This document shows, in pieces, positions 10,924 through 21,557 of a DNA stretch of 64,000 nucleotides. A program made the position numbers and the translations under genes. Under the pieces are notes generated by a model. It saw only the letters and a list, made by a program, of their open reading frames with translations, was not told where the DNA came from and ran no database searches. Numbering within the stretch: the stretch's first letter is position 1; each line of letters starts with the position of its first letter. This stretch comes from Paraphaeosphaeria minitans (Eukaryota; Ascomycota; Dothideomycetes; Pleosporales; Didymosphaeriaceae): contig WJXW01000008.1 in assembly GCA_015832175.1 (NCBI GenBank), positions 372,001-436,000 on the forward strand, written 5' to 3'.

Positions 10924-12117
10924 TCACTCCCACCTCGTATCGTACCACAACCCATTATCCCTCTTCTGCGCTATCGGACCGTCCTCCGAAACACCATATC
11001 GCGGATAAGTCGTGATAGCTACCCTGAGCTCTAACTCAAATCCCACCACATGCTCAGCCCTCTCCCACGAAATGAGGTCCCGCTCAAGGCCCGGATACAG
11101 CCAATCTCCTCCACCAACGCCGATCCTGAAGTTGCTCCACTGCCGGATATCCGCAAGGTTTTGTTGCGGGCTGGGATCCTCGGGGAGTCCGTGTTCAGCG
11201 GGCACCAGGGCGAGGAAGCCTGCGGCGCGGAGTTCCTGCGTCGTGCACGGCGTGCAAACGATCGAGCACAGGCGGCCAGAGGATTTTTTGCGCGTCCAGA
11301 AGGCCAGCGCGTGGCGTCCGTCTTGGTAGAATTCCGGGAGAAAGACGACGGTGATCGGCTGGTCGCCCTCCTCGGTCATCCACCTCGTCGCGGCGTCCAG
11401 GAATGGCATGGGCTGACCATCCTCCACGTGCGGAAACTCGGGAGCAAACGTCCGTGGCCCAACGTTGGGCAGATGCGCGAGGGTGTAATCGAAGTCGAGG
11501 AAGGCGAGATTCTTCTCTGCGATCCGGATGATGGCGAGCGCGATGAGCGGGTTCCACGTCTGCGCTTTATAGATGGACTTCGCGTACTGCATGTCGTAGG
11601 CGGGCAGCTGGCCGTAATCGTATTTCGGGTCCTGCAGCCCAAGGTTGAGGGTCTGCGGTTGGACATCAGGTAGTGGGTCGCCAACCGGGTCGTTGGGCGG
11701 CGTGGCGCGACGGTAGGAGTCGAAGTGACCAGTCACGACCGCGTAGTCCTTGGCTTTTTTCTTTGTGATGTAGAGATAGTGCTCGAGTCCAGTGCGTGGG
11801 TTTCGGCTTCGAGAGGCGGACTCGATAGAGTTGACTGGCTCGTCTTGCAGGCTGTCGCTGGGTGCGATGCCGCCGCTGGGTTTCATATGTGGGGGAGGGG
11901 ACACGTCGTCAGTGCCGTCGGGTGAGGCGGACGAGATGTAGATGACTTCGTGATTTGCGGAGGGCTGTACAGGGCGCAAACCGCTGACTTGAGCAGTTTG
12001 GTCATGTGATGGAGGTTGGAAGTGGAAATGAGACTCCGGAAGAGGCATTGGACGGGCGCGCTTCGCTGGACGCTTAGCAGAGCCAGGGTCAGAGGCAGGG
12101 CGCTTGCCTGCGGACAT
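10924..12117 (-). CDS. fungal protein of unknown function, probably nuclear
   Basis: Single exon, 397 residues. The N-terminal 25 residues are rich in Lys, Arg and Pro (KRPAKRARP), a plausible nuclear localisation signal. A low-complexity Ser/Pro region follows to about residue 110. From there the sequence looks folded to the end: LEHYLYITKKKAKDYAVV, an acidic and aromatic middle (FLDFDYTLAHLP), TVVFLPEFYQDGRHALAFWT and a Trp-rich C-terminus ending in DTRWE. I do not recognise a catalytic domain or a known fold. The gene lies 502 bp downstream of the RIX1 stop on the same strand. Its first codons and promoter are duplicated immediately upstream. Confidence 0.7.
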   Translation of the reverse strand: MSAGKRPASDPGSAKRPAKRARPMPLPESHFHFQPPSHDQTAQVSGLRPVQPSANHEVIYISSASPDGTDDVSPPPHMKPSGGIAPSDSLQDEPVNSIESASRSRNPRTGLEHYLYITKKKAKDYAVVTGHFDSYRRATPPNDPVGDPLPDVQPQTLNLGLQDPKYDYGQLPAYDMQYAKSIYKAQTWNPLIALAIIRIAEKNLAFLDFDYTLAHLPNVGPRTFAPEFPHVEDGQPMPFLDAATRWMTEEGDQPITVVFLPEFYQDGRHALAFWTRKKSSGRLCSIVCTPCTTQELRAAGFLALVPAEHGLPEDPSPQQNLADIRQWSNFRIGVGGGDWLYPGLERDLISWERAEHVVGFELELRVAITTYPRYGVSEDGPIAQKRDNGLWYDTRWE

Positions 12118-12325
12118 GATAGGTGTAGCTGAAGATTTTGAATGAGCACCAGGCTCTTCGTTGCTTTGGGTGGTTGCGCACGCGGTGCGGCGAGAGCGCT
12201 TGGATGGACGATCAGCGGGGCCAGGGTTTGTGGCAGGCCGTATGATTGTGGACGTGATGGGCTAGGTTGAAAGTGTCAAAAGAGCACTAGGTTCTCCGTT
12301 ACTTCGAGTGGTCGCTCGCGCGTTG
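12050..12325 (-). repeat. degenerate tandem duplication, about 138 bp, of a gene start and its promoter
   Basis: The promoter and first ~22 codons of the gene starting at 12117 recur 138 bp upstream. On the minus strand, the true start TCATGTCC at 12119 has the counterpart TCACGTCC at 12257, so the second copy has ACG instead of ATG. The following codons still align (RPASDPG in the gene, RPATNPG in the copy). Upstream of each start, the paired blocks CCTGGTGCTC and CCTAGTGCTC also align. The rest of the interval to 12619 shows nothing recognisable. Confidence 0.7.
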
Positions 12326-12619
12326 AGGCGGGCGAAAGATGTCAAGTATATTTAGGAAAAAACGAGTCCAAGTCCGTAAAATAAAAAAGTTGGAGAAATC
12401 ATGGGAGCAAACTGTCAACGTGAGAAAGTCAAAGGAATTAAGAGAAGTTTCAAGCGCAAGTGAGCAGTGATACCTGTTTTCGGTAGGAAAGCTGGGTGCG
12501 AGGTGTGGAGTTACATAGGCTTCACTGGGCCCGTGCATTCACTGAACCAAGGTTCGCGCTGTTCACCTATTTTGCACTAAAGACAATAGTATTGAAAGTA
12601 TTCTACGTACCTCCGCCGT

Positions 12620-15013
12620 CTACTCAGAGTCCGAATCTGTATCCTGTCCCAATACTAGCGAAATCTTATTGTCATCATCATCGTCATCACTGTCTTCTTC
12701 GACTAGGTTCTCGGATTTTGAAGATGGCGCTGCTGGTGCGGCAATTGTAGAAGGCACGAAAGCCTGTGATGTAGCCGAGAGATCTGGTACTACTGCGGGG
12801 GCATCCAATTTTTGCGCCACGATTGTTGTCGGTACCGCCGCTAGAGGTTGGATGGGTAGGGTTGCTACATGCGGCTGCTCTTGCTGTTCGCTCACTTTCA
12901 CTCGCTTCGGCGGGGAGAGTGAAGCCAGATCTTCCTGGGGTCGCTTGCCAGTCGCGTTTGCGCTTTGGATAGTGCTGGCCGGGCGGTCGTTTGACATGAG
13001 AGTAGTCGGTGCGGTAGCGGGTGTGTCAACTTCCTCTGCCATGGCAACGTTGCCTCTAACGTCTGCTGTAGGCGCCAATCCTAGCAATGAATCCAATTCA
13101 TTTCCAACAAATTCGTCGTCTCCTTCGACTTCTTCTGACATCTCTGCCTCTTCGTCCTCATCGACACCTTTTTCGAGTTCGTGGGTGCCTGTGCGTATGA
13201 CTGGCATCCGAGGTCTCAACAGAGCTTCCACGTCTTTCTCGCCGGGTTGGTTTCGCGCCAAGAATGGCAGAATGCTCGCGGCTGGCTTTCCGAATTTTCT
13301 GCTGGGCGGTGGGTTGAGCACGCTGGCGATCATCGCATCTTTGTCTCGCACAAGAATAGCGGTACGATCTAAACGAGCCCTGAGAGAGTCTGATAGATAC
13401 TGTGGCCGAATGTGAGTGAATAGAACCGGCAGTAAGGCATGAGCGGCGTTTTGTAGCCCCATAAAATTGCCCGACGAGTTCGTAGCCTTGGGAGCCTTTA
13501 AGAACGCGTCAGCGTTTGTGGTGGCTTGCGGCGCCCCGTTCGTCTTTGGTGCCAAAGACTGTTTAAGTTGAGGGCCATTCGTGTCCAGCGGGAGGATGTC
13601 GTCACAGCATTGACGAATCATATCAACCAGCGGGTCAATCGAAGACTTTGGGAGTGCAACGCCCGAGCGCAGCAGTAGTTGGGCGACAGCTAGATAGCAA
13701 GCCGTGCGAATCTCAGGGGAGTCTTTCTCGGACGCGAACACCCAAACGATCTGATCGAGCATCGCAGCATCGATCGCAGTAGTGCTAGCGTCGCTTCGTT
13801 GCGTCAGAGCCAGGAGTAGATCAATGGCAGCCACATGGATCTCCGGAACAATAAGCCAAAGGTTTTCGCGCTCCTCCTTGCTGACTTGGCTATTGAACTT
13901 GATCGCGTTGTGAAATCCCTGGCCCTTTGCGGACGATATCGTAAGCGAAAGCAACCTAGTGAGCAGGTCCACCACTGTCCCGATAGGCAGATTGACTGGC
14001 ATGGTGGTCGGGCAGAGGATGTAGGTCTTGATCAAGTTGAGAAGACCGAGCAATCGTTCACCACCCGCGAATATACCCAACCAAGGCGGCAGAGACATGA
14101 GATCGGCATTCAGATCTTGAACCTCATCGTCTAGAGTGTGACCATTCACCGTCGCGGGCTCACGTGCCGATGACTTCCAATCTTCCACCACGGCTCGGAA
14201 AACCTTGTCTCCAAGAGAATGCGCATTCTCAACGGCCTTCTTGAAGTTCTTTTGCCACTCGTCAGATGTGGCACCCTTCGGCGCGCTGCATGGCAATTGG
14301 GTATACAGACGCCGAGCAGCATCAGAAACGGCTGGCGTGACATCGGGCCTAGCTCCTGCTGCCTGGTCTCGGCCAAGCTTACTGGACGGGGTTGGAGCAA
14401 CTGTCTGGCTAAGAAGCTGGTGGAGGTGCTTGAGGTGGGTCCGGAAGGTCGTTGGGTGTCGTGGAAGCAGCTGATTGAAACTTTCCAGGATGGTCTCTAG
14501 AAGTGCTGGCGAGCCTTTCGATGCTGCGACTTGGAGGGTCGATTGAATGAATGGTGACAACGAGGGCGTGGTGATTTCGCGGACGAGCGAAGGGTATTCT
14601 CGCGTAAGAAAGAAAATACGCGTCAGGGTGATGATGCACAACTGCTTTGAAGAGTACGGGTCCGGCTTGGACAGTATTCCTAGGAGTCCGCGTACCCATG
14701 GCAAGCTCTTTTGAAGGGTTTCCCAGCCTCCAATCTCGACAGTCGATTTGATGAGGACAATTGCAGCCCATCTTCCTTGGATGGTCCGATCTTGAAGCAG
14801 GGTCGATAGGAGCGTTCGGTACTTGTGGACCGCCACCGAGGCTTCGGATGCCGTCTTGGAGGTCGAGGCCTGGGCGGAAGAGAGCAGTGTTCTGCAGCTA
14901 GCCAGAGAAGCAGCTATGGCCGGCACGTGTTGAGGAAGCTGCGACGTCGCTGTGGACGAAATGCGGAACGTCAGGGCTCGCAAAGTCGCCAGCTCAGTTG
15001 CCATTGGGGCCAT
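12620..15013 (-). CDS. RIX1: RIX1, pre-rRNA processing and 60S assembly factor
   Basis: Single exon, 797 residues (788 if translation starts at the second Met, 15,004-14,986 region). The N-terminal 200 residues match the RIX1 domain: an alpha-helical repeat region with RWAAIVLIKSTVEIGGWETL and LTRIFFLTREYPSLVREI. The C-terminal third is disordered and acidic, with a KRPQEDL...PPKRVK stretch (probable nuclear signal) and a final DSDDDDDDN run. Rix1 works with Ipi1 and Ipi3 (mammalian PELP1-TEX10-WDR18) on nucleoplasmic pre-60S particles in ITS2 processing, and docks the Rea1 ATPase. It is transcribed away from the TPR gene across a short shared promoter. Identity is secure from the N-terminal domain. 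Confidence 0.9.
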   Translation of the reverse strand: MAPMATELATLRALTFRISSTATSQLPQHVPAIAASLASCRTLLSSAQASTSKTASEASVAVHKYRTLLSTLLQDRTIQGRWAAIVLIKSTVEIGGWETLQKSLPWVRGLLGILSKPDPYSSKQLCIITLTRIFFLTREYPSLVREITTPSLSPFIQSTLQVAASKGSPALLETILESFNQLLPRHPTTFRTHLKHLHQLLSQTVAPTPSSKLGRDQAAGARPDVTPAVSDAARRLYTQLPCSAPKGATSDEWQKNFKKAVENAHSLGDKVFRAVVEDWKSSAREPATVNGHTLDDEVQDLNADLMSLPPWLGIFAGGERLLGLLNLIKTYILCPTTMPVNLPIGTVVDLLTRLLSLTISSAKGQGFHNAIKFNSQVSKEERENLWLIVPEIHVAAIDLLLALTQRSDASTTAIDAAMLDQIVWVFASEKDSPEIRTACYLAVAQLLLRSGVALPKSSIDPLVDMIRQCCDDILPLDTNGPQLKQSLAPKTNGAPQATTNADAFLKAPKATNSSGNFMGLQNAAHALLPVLFTHIRPQYLSDSLRARLDRTAILVRDKDAMIASVLNPPPSRKFGKPAASILPFLARNQPGEKDVEALLRPRMPVIRTGTHELEKGVDEDEEAEMSEEVEGDDEFVGNELDSLLGLAPTADVRGNVAMAEEVDTPATAPTTLMSNDRPASTIQSANATGKRPQEDLASLSPPKRVKVSEQQEQPHVATLPIQPLAAVPTTIVAQKLDAPAVVPDLSATSQAFVPSTIAAPAAPSSKSENLVEEDSDDDDDDNKISLVLGQDTDSDSE

Positions 15014-15292
15014 TCCGTCCGTTTCACTTCCTGCAACCTTGGGCGGTGCGAATTGCTGACAAGGGCATCTTCATCTTCAGCGAACGGTGAACTTTTTTGG
15101 ATGGCGGGCGCTAGTTAGCCGCCAAGGTGCAGGGGTGCGTTGCCTACATTCACCTCGCTGCGTCGGACGACGTGCCTTCGGTGGCTTGGGTATTTGCACG
15201 GTTGCAATCTTTTCCCCCTGGTATTTCTCTCCCGAACATGAATTTGCGCGTCTTCCTGCCCTGCCTGTAGCGATAGGCCTCCCCGTACCACA
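15014..15292. promoter_or_regulatory. 279-bp divergent promoter between RIX1 and the YPP1-like gene
   Basis: The start codons of RIX1 (minus) and the TTC7/YPP1-like gene (plus) are only 279 bp apart, so both promoters must fit in this stretch. No TATA box is obvious. The spacing would shift slightly if the tiny first exon of the plus-strand gene is wrong. Confidence 0.6.
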
Positions 15293-18200
15293 ATGGGTGT
15301 ACGTTGCTCCCCCTGCGACTGCGACTCCGACTCGAGACCCCCTCGGGCGACGTCATCTCTGCATTCTAGCTCACGCTGCAGCAGAACCACCCCGAGAGCG
15401 ACAAGGCGCTGCGCTACATTGCCCAGCTCGATGATGCGCGCTGTGCCGGGCGGTGGAGCGATGTTCCCGAGCTGTGTAGGAAGGTCGAGAAACATGCGCC
15501 GCACCGACAATGTCAGCAACCCCCGTCCATCTCTTGCTCTCCTGACGAAACTAATCAGCGATAGGCCTCACCAAGACAGCACGCGCCGAAGCGCAGATAG
15601 CCAAGTACAGCACCCAGAGACCCTCGACCGCCTCGTCGACCGTTTCCTCCGGCCTGTCCACCGTCGCACCCACGCTGCTCACCGCCATAGACGACGAGGA
15701 CGACGACGACGTGCAGGATGCCTTCCAAGCCACCGTCTGCCTAGCATGGCTACACTATGTACTCGACGAACCCAGGCTGGCCGTCGCGCGTCTGCCCAAG
15801 GACATGGTGGCAGTTGCGACCAAAATGCAGGAAACAACCCCCACCAATTGGACACGCGTGTGCATTGTCAAGGCCGCCTTCCTCAAAGGCTCGTCACACG
15901 AGAAAACCGACTCTCCAGAAGAAGCCGTCGCTTCTTTCGCATCACTTCTACCGTGGCTGTCCTCCAGATCCGCGGCCAACGAGACACCCCAGTTCAGGGT
16001 GTGGACAGAGCATCTCCTCGTGCGCCTCTGCCACCTGTCCGATCAGTCCTCGGGTGGTTCAAACTTCACGGATCTCACAGATGCTCTGCAGGCGTTCCGC
16101 TTCTGGGCCGATTACTGGGAAACTACGGCAAAAAGCGGTGGAGCCGAGGGTGCGAACGCGGCCACATACCGACGCCAGGCGTGGAAAGCTTACTACGACA
16201 CTCTCTCAGCCATGCTACGCCAAGATGTTGCCTACGATTCTGAGTCTGTATCCGCAGATGCTCCAACGGAAAAGCCACCCACACTACCACACTCCAGGCT
16301 CCAGCAGCGTGCCGAGCTGAACAAGGTCGAGACGATTTACGAAAGCTTGCTATTGAAGGAGACTCAATTCCCCAAAGCTAGCGACAGTAACACCGAAATC
16401 GAACAATGGGTCGACTCCGCCATCGACAACTGGCGAGTCTTTTGCGGACCCTCTTGGACTGACGCAGACCTAGGCGCTGGCGGAAAGGAAGCTGTCGGCA
16501 GATGCATCTTGGATATCCTCTACAGAGCGGCCACGAAGACATTCCACTCCACACAGATTCTGCGTCACCTTTTCGCCGTTCACGCGGCTCTTGCTGATTT
16601 TGACCTCGCTTTCAAAGCCTATGATTCATATGTAGAGATCATAACGCGTGGGAAGGACCGAGCGGAGAAGTCTGGAGAACGGGACCCCGCAGTTGACGAC
16701 GACAGCACCGTCTTAAGGACTTCCGCGGAAGCGATCAGAGTCTTGTGCCGCTTTGGCTCGCACGCAGAATCTAAGAAAGCGCTAGAGATCGGCGAAACCA
16801 TCGAGAAGTGGCTCGAACAAAGCGAGCACACTGGTCTGACTGCGTCTGAAGCAGGTTCCACACGATCAATCGAGACGATTGTAGAGCCACGTTCCCTTGC
16901 TATTGCATACTGTGCAATTGGCGTCAGCCTGGCTCAGTGGGCGCGTTTCACTTACGAAGCGGATACTCGTGCTGGTATCCAAGCGAAAGCTGTGTCCTAT
17001 CTCCGAAATTCCCTCGCGCCGAAACTAGGAGAGTCGAACAACCTGGAGGCGTTGTATGCCCTAGCCCTGGTATTAGCTGAGATGAGGGATATACCTGGAT
17101 CTGTCAAAGCTGTTAAGATGGCCCTTTCCCCCGCAACGAAGAATAAGGCGTCCACCAGTGCTGATGGCGTAATGAACCCTGGATCTGCGAGAGAGTTTGG
17201 ACGAGAGCGGAAATTGATACCATTCTGGCATCTGCTGGCGCTCCTGTTGACTGCGCGGTCGGATTTCTCTGCTGCAGAGCAAGCCTGTGAAGCAGCTTTT
17301 GAACAATTTGGAGATCCTTCCATCCTATTCGGTAAGGATGACGCCGAAGGTTATCGCAGCGAACATCTTAACGAAGCCAATGGCAAGAGCGAGCGGAGTT
17401 TTGGTATCGTCGATCGAATGGAACGTTTTGAAAAAACCGCAGTCCTTGAAATCAAGATGACGCAGCTAGCACTGGTAGAAATTGTAGATGGCTCTACTCC
17501 TGCAGTGGATGGATGTGACGAGCTTCTCGCTTTATACGCACGACTCTTTGGCGATCCCGCTGCCGAAAAGATTCCACCGAAGCCGGTCACGATGGCACCG
17601 CCGAAAAGTTCAGCAGGCACGATTCGAGGGAGCATATTCCGATCAAAAGGCACCGTCAAAAGCCCGTTGAAGAACCACACTGCACAGCACTCTTCCCTGC
17701 CAAATTCTGACGCGTCAGCAGCGGTCACGCAAACATCTCAAGCACCTACCATCCAAATCACTGACGAAAACACAAACGGCAATGCAAAAGAACATCATTC
17801 TCACCATCACCTCCTGCCTCACAGGCATCGCGATGACCATTCTGGTGTACAAAGAAGTCCCAGTAAGCTGCAAAAAAAGAGTGTCGGTAGCTTGAACAGG
17901 CGATCTGAGCTGGATGGACAACAAGAACCCGAAGTACACCAATTGTCAGATGGTGCTACTGACAGTACACATGCTCAGAACGGCACTGTGCGCAGTAGAT
18001 CGGTCCGGCGCTCTTCAGTCTCGAGCTCAAACCTTAGGTCTGTCAGCAATGAGCGCTCACTGCGTCCTATACCACACAATATGTCACCCGCAGCAGAGCC
18101 GCTGCCTTCCGGTCACACCAGTCAGCCACCCAAGCAAGATACACGGCTACCTGCGCCATTTCCCAACCCAGGCTACATCCCGCCGGAACCACACTTCTCC

Positions 18201-18997
18201 AAGATTCAGGAACGCCGACAGAAAGTTTCACTGTTGGCCTCAATATGGTTGTTCATTTGTGGCCTCTATACGCGGGCAGACATGCACGAAGATGCCAATG
18301 ATGCTGTGAACGAAGCTCAAAAGCTCGTAGAAACCTTTGAGGCTGAGGTAGCCCAAGAATCCTCGTCCAGTAAAGCTTTTGCAGAACGAGGGTGGGGCGG
18401 TGGCAAGAGTGTAGAAGAGCTTTGGGGTGATGTCTACGCTGCGGTAAGCGACTCTCCTAGGTAATTTTGGTATGGTTTCTGACAAGCTTCTAGCGCGGAG
18501 AACTGTTATCAACCCAAGACAGAAAACACGATGCGCGTGACGAGTTTGAAAGAGCGGTTCAGCATTTCCCAGATCATCCGGAAGCCATCGTCGGACTCTC
18601 TAACATCTTGCTTGACATATACTGCAAAGTCATCCCAATGGAGCGGACATCCAGTCTAGATGGCCCCGCGCCACCATCTATGCCTTCGATCGCAAACTCA
18701 ACAGACTCGCCAACACCACATCTGACAGCACACACGCCCTCGGCTGAAAACCAGCTGTCGCCACCCGAGCTCAGTCGCCTTGCTGCTCGGGATCGTGCCT
18801 TTGGTCTCCTTTCAATCTTGACAAAACGCGGCGCTGGGTGGGACTATTCTGAAGCATGGTATGCGCTGGCCCGCGCCTACGAAGAAAGTGGTCAAATCGA
18901 CAAGACGAAGGAGGTACTGTGGTGGTGTGTAGAACTGGAAGATACACATCCGATAAGAAGCTGGAGGAACGTGACTTTGGGTGGGTTTGTGCTGTAG
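15293..18997 (+). CDS. YPP1: TTC7/YPP1-like TPR protein (plasma-membrane PI4-kinase complex)
   Basis: Model: exons 15293-15298 (Met-Gly only, uncertain), 15370-15511, 15565-18443 and 18494-18997, about 1176 residues. Exon 2 begins LTLQQNHPESDKALRYIAQL and carries the conserved DARCAGRW and VEKHAPHR. Phase across introns 2 and 3 is exact. Residues about 90-650 form TPR-like helix pairs (VCLAWLHYVLDEPRLA, EALYALALVLAEMRDIPGS). Next is a disordered Ser/His-rich insert (about 670-850), then more helices including YTRADMHEDANDAVNEAQ. The last exon holds HFPDHPEAIVGLSNILLDIY and a final TPR. Yeast Ypp1 and mammalian TTC7 bridge Efr3 and the PI4-kinase Stt4 at the plasma membrane; filamentous-fungal orthologues are often labelled filamentation proteins. 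Function here is inferred from that family. Confidence 0.85.
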
Positions 18998-19452
18998 CTT
19001 TTTTGCTTTGTTCTGAGCACGTGTATACATTTAACAGCCCTTGATACCCGGGGAGCAACCTATCAGTAGTTCGGCGGGAAATAAAATATGTAATGTGTCG
19101 AATGCAAAGCCGTAGCTGACTTTTTAGACTGTCTGGTTGTTGTGCAAACGAATGTCAGGTCGTACCTTCCCTACAATGAATTTGAGCCATTACAATAAAT
19201 ATTTTTTTACAAAGTACTTGTCTCTTCTCAATCTCCGGAACTCCTTACCCATCCAATTTCAGCTTTTCAGTTTATCCACCATGCGCACACAGGCCCATTG
19301 CCCTCGGAATACTCCCTATACGTGACTGACGCCATGCACCGCCCACAGCTTCCTTCGTTTGCTCCTTTGATTATCTGCCCGCTGCCTCACACAGGTGAGA
19401 GATTTCAACGCCTGTGTTTCCTCGACAGAGTCCGCTTCACCCCTACTTCAAC
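18998..19452. other. intergenic region upstream of the zinc-cluster-like gene
   Basis: Contains no convincing open frame. It includes the 3' end of the YPP1-like gene and a pyrimidine-rich stretch (about 19,210-19,260) likely to belong to the next promoter. Confidence 0.5.
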
Positions 19453-20570
19453 ATGCCCTCGAAGAACGAGATTGCACCTCTCAATGACAAAGTCGACGTC
19501 GAAGTCTCGACTACAGAGTGCGATATGGGTGCCCACGACGTCAAAGTTGCGCAGGGTGAGGAGGGCATGAACGGCGTGGAGACGTGGCTGGCCGCCATGA
19601 ACGGCGTGGAGACGTGGCTGGCCGCCATGGACAGCAAGGTCGAGTTCCAGAAGGCGCAGCAAACGACGACAACCGCACCGCCTGGCACGCCAGCCCTAAG
19701 GCCTCTGAGTATCCAGCAGTATGGAGCACAGCTTTGTGAAGAAGTCTCGCCGACTGATACAGACTTCTCATACGATTCGATATTCGACTCGCCATGCGGC
19801 CCGACAAACTCCAGCTGTGTCTCTGCCCCCCGCCACCGATACCCCGAGACAAACGCTTCGAGCCTCAACGATGAAGATGAGATACGCGCACGCAAGGAGC
19901 TCCTCGCCAGATTGGAGCTCTCCGATGATAGCGGTTTCGAGAGCGCAACGTCGGCCACGCTCCTTGACCACTCGCCCCTCGGATCTGTGTCTCCAGAGTC
20001 ATCACCAACGCTGGTTCCTACTACTACTACCCCTGCTGTCGAAGGTTTCGACCCATACGCGACCCACCTCATACTTCTCACCTCCTGCCTTCAATGCGTC
20101 CTATCAGGCCTCCCTTGCTCCCGTACGCTGCCCGCCTGCTCCCGCTGTCTACGCCATGGTCACGGCGGCCTCTGTCTGGCTCAGCGCAAGCGGCATCATA
20201 GCGAGATATACTGCGCGGATGATAGCGTGGACACGGACCCTCTTCTCCTTGTGGCGGAGGGCGACGACGATGGAACATTCCAGAAGAAGATCCAGCTACA
20301 GAACGAGGTATATAAACGCAGAATCTTATGACGCTCCTCAGCTCCGAGACAATGCTGACTATGTGGCAGCTGCTCCAGACTTGGCGCGAGAAGCAAGAGG
20401 TAAAAAACTGGGTTCTTCCTGCTGACGACGGCAGGCGGGGCGACTGGAAGACAGAGCCGATGAAGAAGGTGGAAGTACATCCTGGTGTGGGCAGCGGACC
20501 GCAGAAGCATCATCGGTTGCGGCTTGCTGTATGGCATGAGAACGCTAATCGTGGAAAGACTGGAAGTTAG
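19453..20570 (+). CDS. unknown protein with C-terminal Zn2Cys6-like cysteine cluster, 2 exons
   Basis: Exons 19453-20307 and 20370-20570 give 351 residues; the intron has GTATAT, GCTGAC and GGCAG. The N-terminal half is acidic and disordered, with an exact 10-residue duplication (MNGVETWLAA twice) at residues 39-58. Near residue 217 begins a cluster with spacing C-x2-C-x6-C-x6-C-x2-C-x8-C (SCLQC...LPC...PACSRC...GLC), the arrangement of a fungal Zn2Cys6 binuclear cluster. Unlike a classic DNA-binding cluster, it lacks the Lys/Arg-rich loop between Cys 2 and Cys 3 and sits near the C-terminus instead of the N-terminus. The tail, encoded partly by exon 2, is basic and Trp-containing (LLQTWREKQEVKNWVLP). 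It may bind DNA, RNA or protein; I cannot tell which. Confidence 0.75.
19567..19626 (+). repeat. exact 30-bp in-frame tandem duplication
   Basis: Bases 19567-19596 are repeated without a mismatch at 19597-19626. Each unit encodes MNGVETWLAA within the zinc-cluster-like protein. The lack of any difference suggests a recent duplication or ongoing copy-number change. Confidence 0.95.
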
Positions 20571-21557
20571 AGGGGAAAGGGCAGATGGGAGTGGAGTTGA
20601 TCAACCAGACAGAGCCTTTCTTCTTGAGTATTTGCCAGCCGGCGTTGAGAAGTTTCACAATTCCTCTTTTCTTGCACGTTCCACGGCATGAATGCTCTGG
20701 AGTAGCGGACGGATTTATTTGCATTTGGCTGGATATTTGCTCTCCGCACTGAGATGGGTAGGATCTTGCACTACCTTGCGAGCAAACGTTTGGAAGTTTA
20801 GTAATCTTCTGCATCTATGAAAGTATACGCATCCTCTCGGTTGGTTGCGCTTGATGCCATAGAGTCCGCTTGGTGTGGAGGTATCTCAGGATTTGTGAAA
20901 AGCAAAAGATGGGGCAATGGCGATTATCTGCAAGCAACTCGATCCTACCTTATGATCAAGTCCGGCCGTTTTCTGCGACACGCCTTATAACTCTCACAGA
21001 ACCACCCCACAGCCCCGAGATCACAGCCGAACTACGCAATACGCGCATCCCCCTCGCTGATTGAACGGAAAACAATACCGCCTCCAGCCTACGTCGTTGG
21101 GTTTCCAACCGAGATCCGCCGAAATGACCGTGCATTACCGTGCCATAGAGTTCAAAATCCACGACCACCTGAACGTCCCCATCCGCGATCTCAGACCTGC
21201 GCTTGACGAATACATGCAGAGCAAATTCAGAATACTCCAAGGTCTGAGGGGCAAACCTGCGGGTAAGGTGGCTAAAAGAAGGACGCAGGAATGAGGTGGT
21301 TTGATGAGAGTAAGATCCTAGAAGAAGAGGATGTGACGGGAGGAGACAGTAGCTTTGTTTGTGGGAAGTTTCCAGAGAATTGGGAAGAAGGCGGGAAACA
21401 GGTTAAGGATGCGGAAGTCGGAGAAGGAACAGAGCAGGTGATCGGGGACGGGAAGGTTGGGGGAGAGTTACAGGAGACGATTTACAAGGGCGAGTAAGTG
21501 GTGTGAAGGTATGTAGGGTCCTCCTGGTGAATTGTGATGACCTGAAGCCGAAGCTAT
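20571..21557. other. intergenic region with weak small open frames
   Basis: Two short plus-strand frames have protein-like composition but no recognised family. One at 21061-21294 (77 codons) includes HYRAIEFKIHDHLNVPIRDL and a basic end. The second, at 21291-21497 (68 codons), overlaps its stop by ATGA and is Glu/Gly-rich. They might be exons of one small gene or relics of one. I do not see splice sites that join them convincingly, so I leave them unassigned. Confidence 0.3.

Noticed and set aside
10794..11015. 73-codon plus-strand frame overlapping the end of the gene at 10924
   Set aside because: Low-complexity Ser/Arg sequence overlapping the 3' end of a better supported minus-strand gene.
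12669..13415. 248-codon plus-strand frame, very Ser-rich
   Set aside because: Antisense of the acidic C-terminal tail of RIX1; Ser runs mirror Asp/Glu-type codons.
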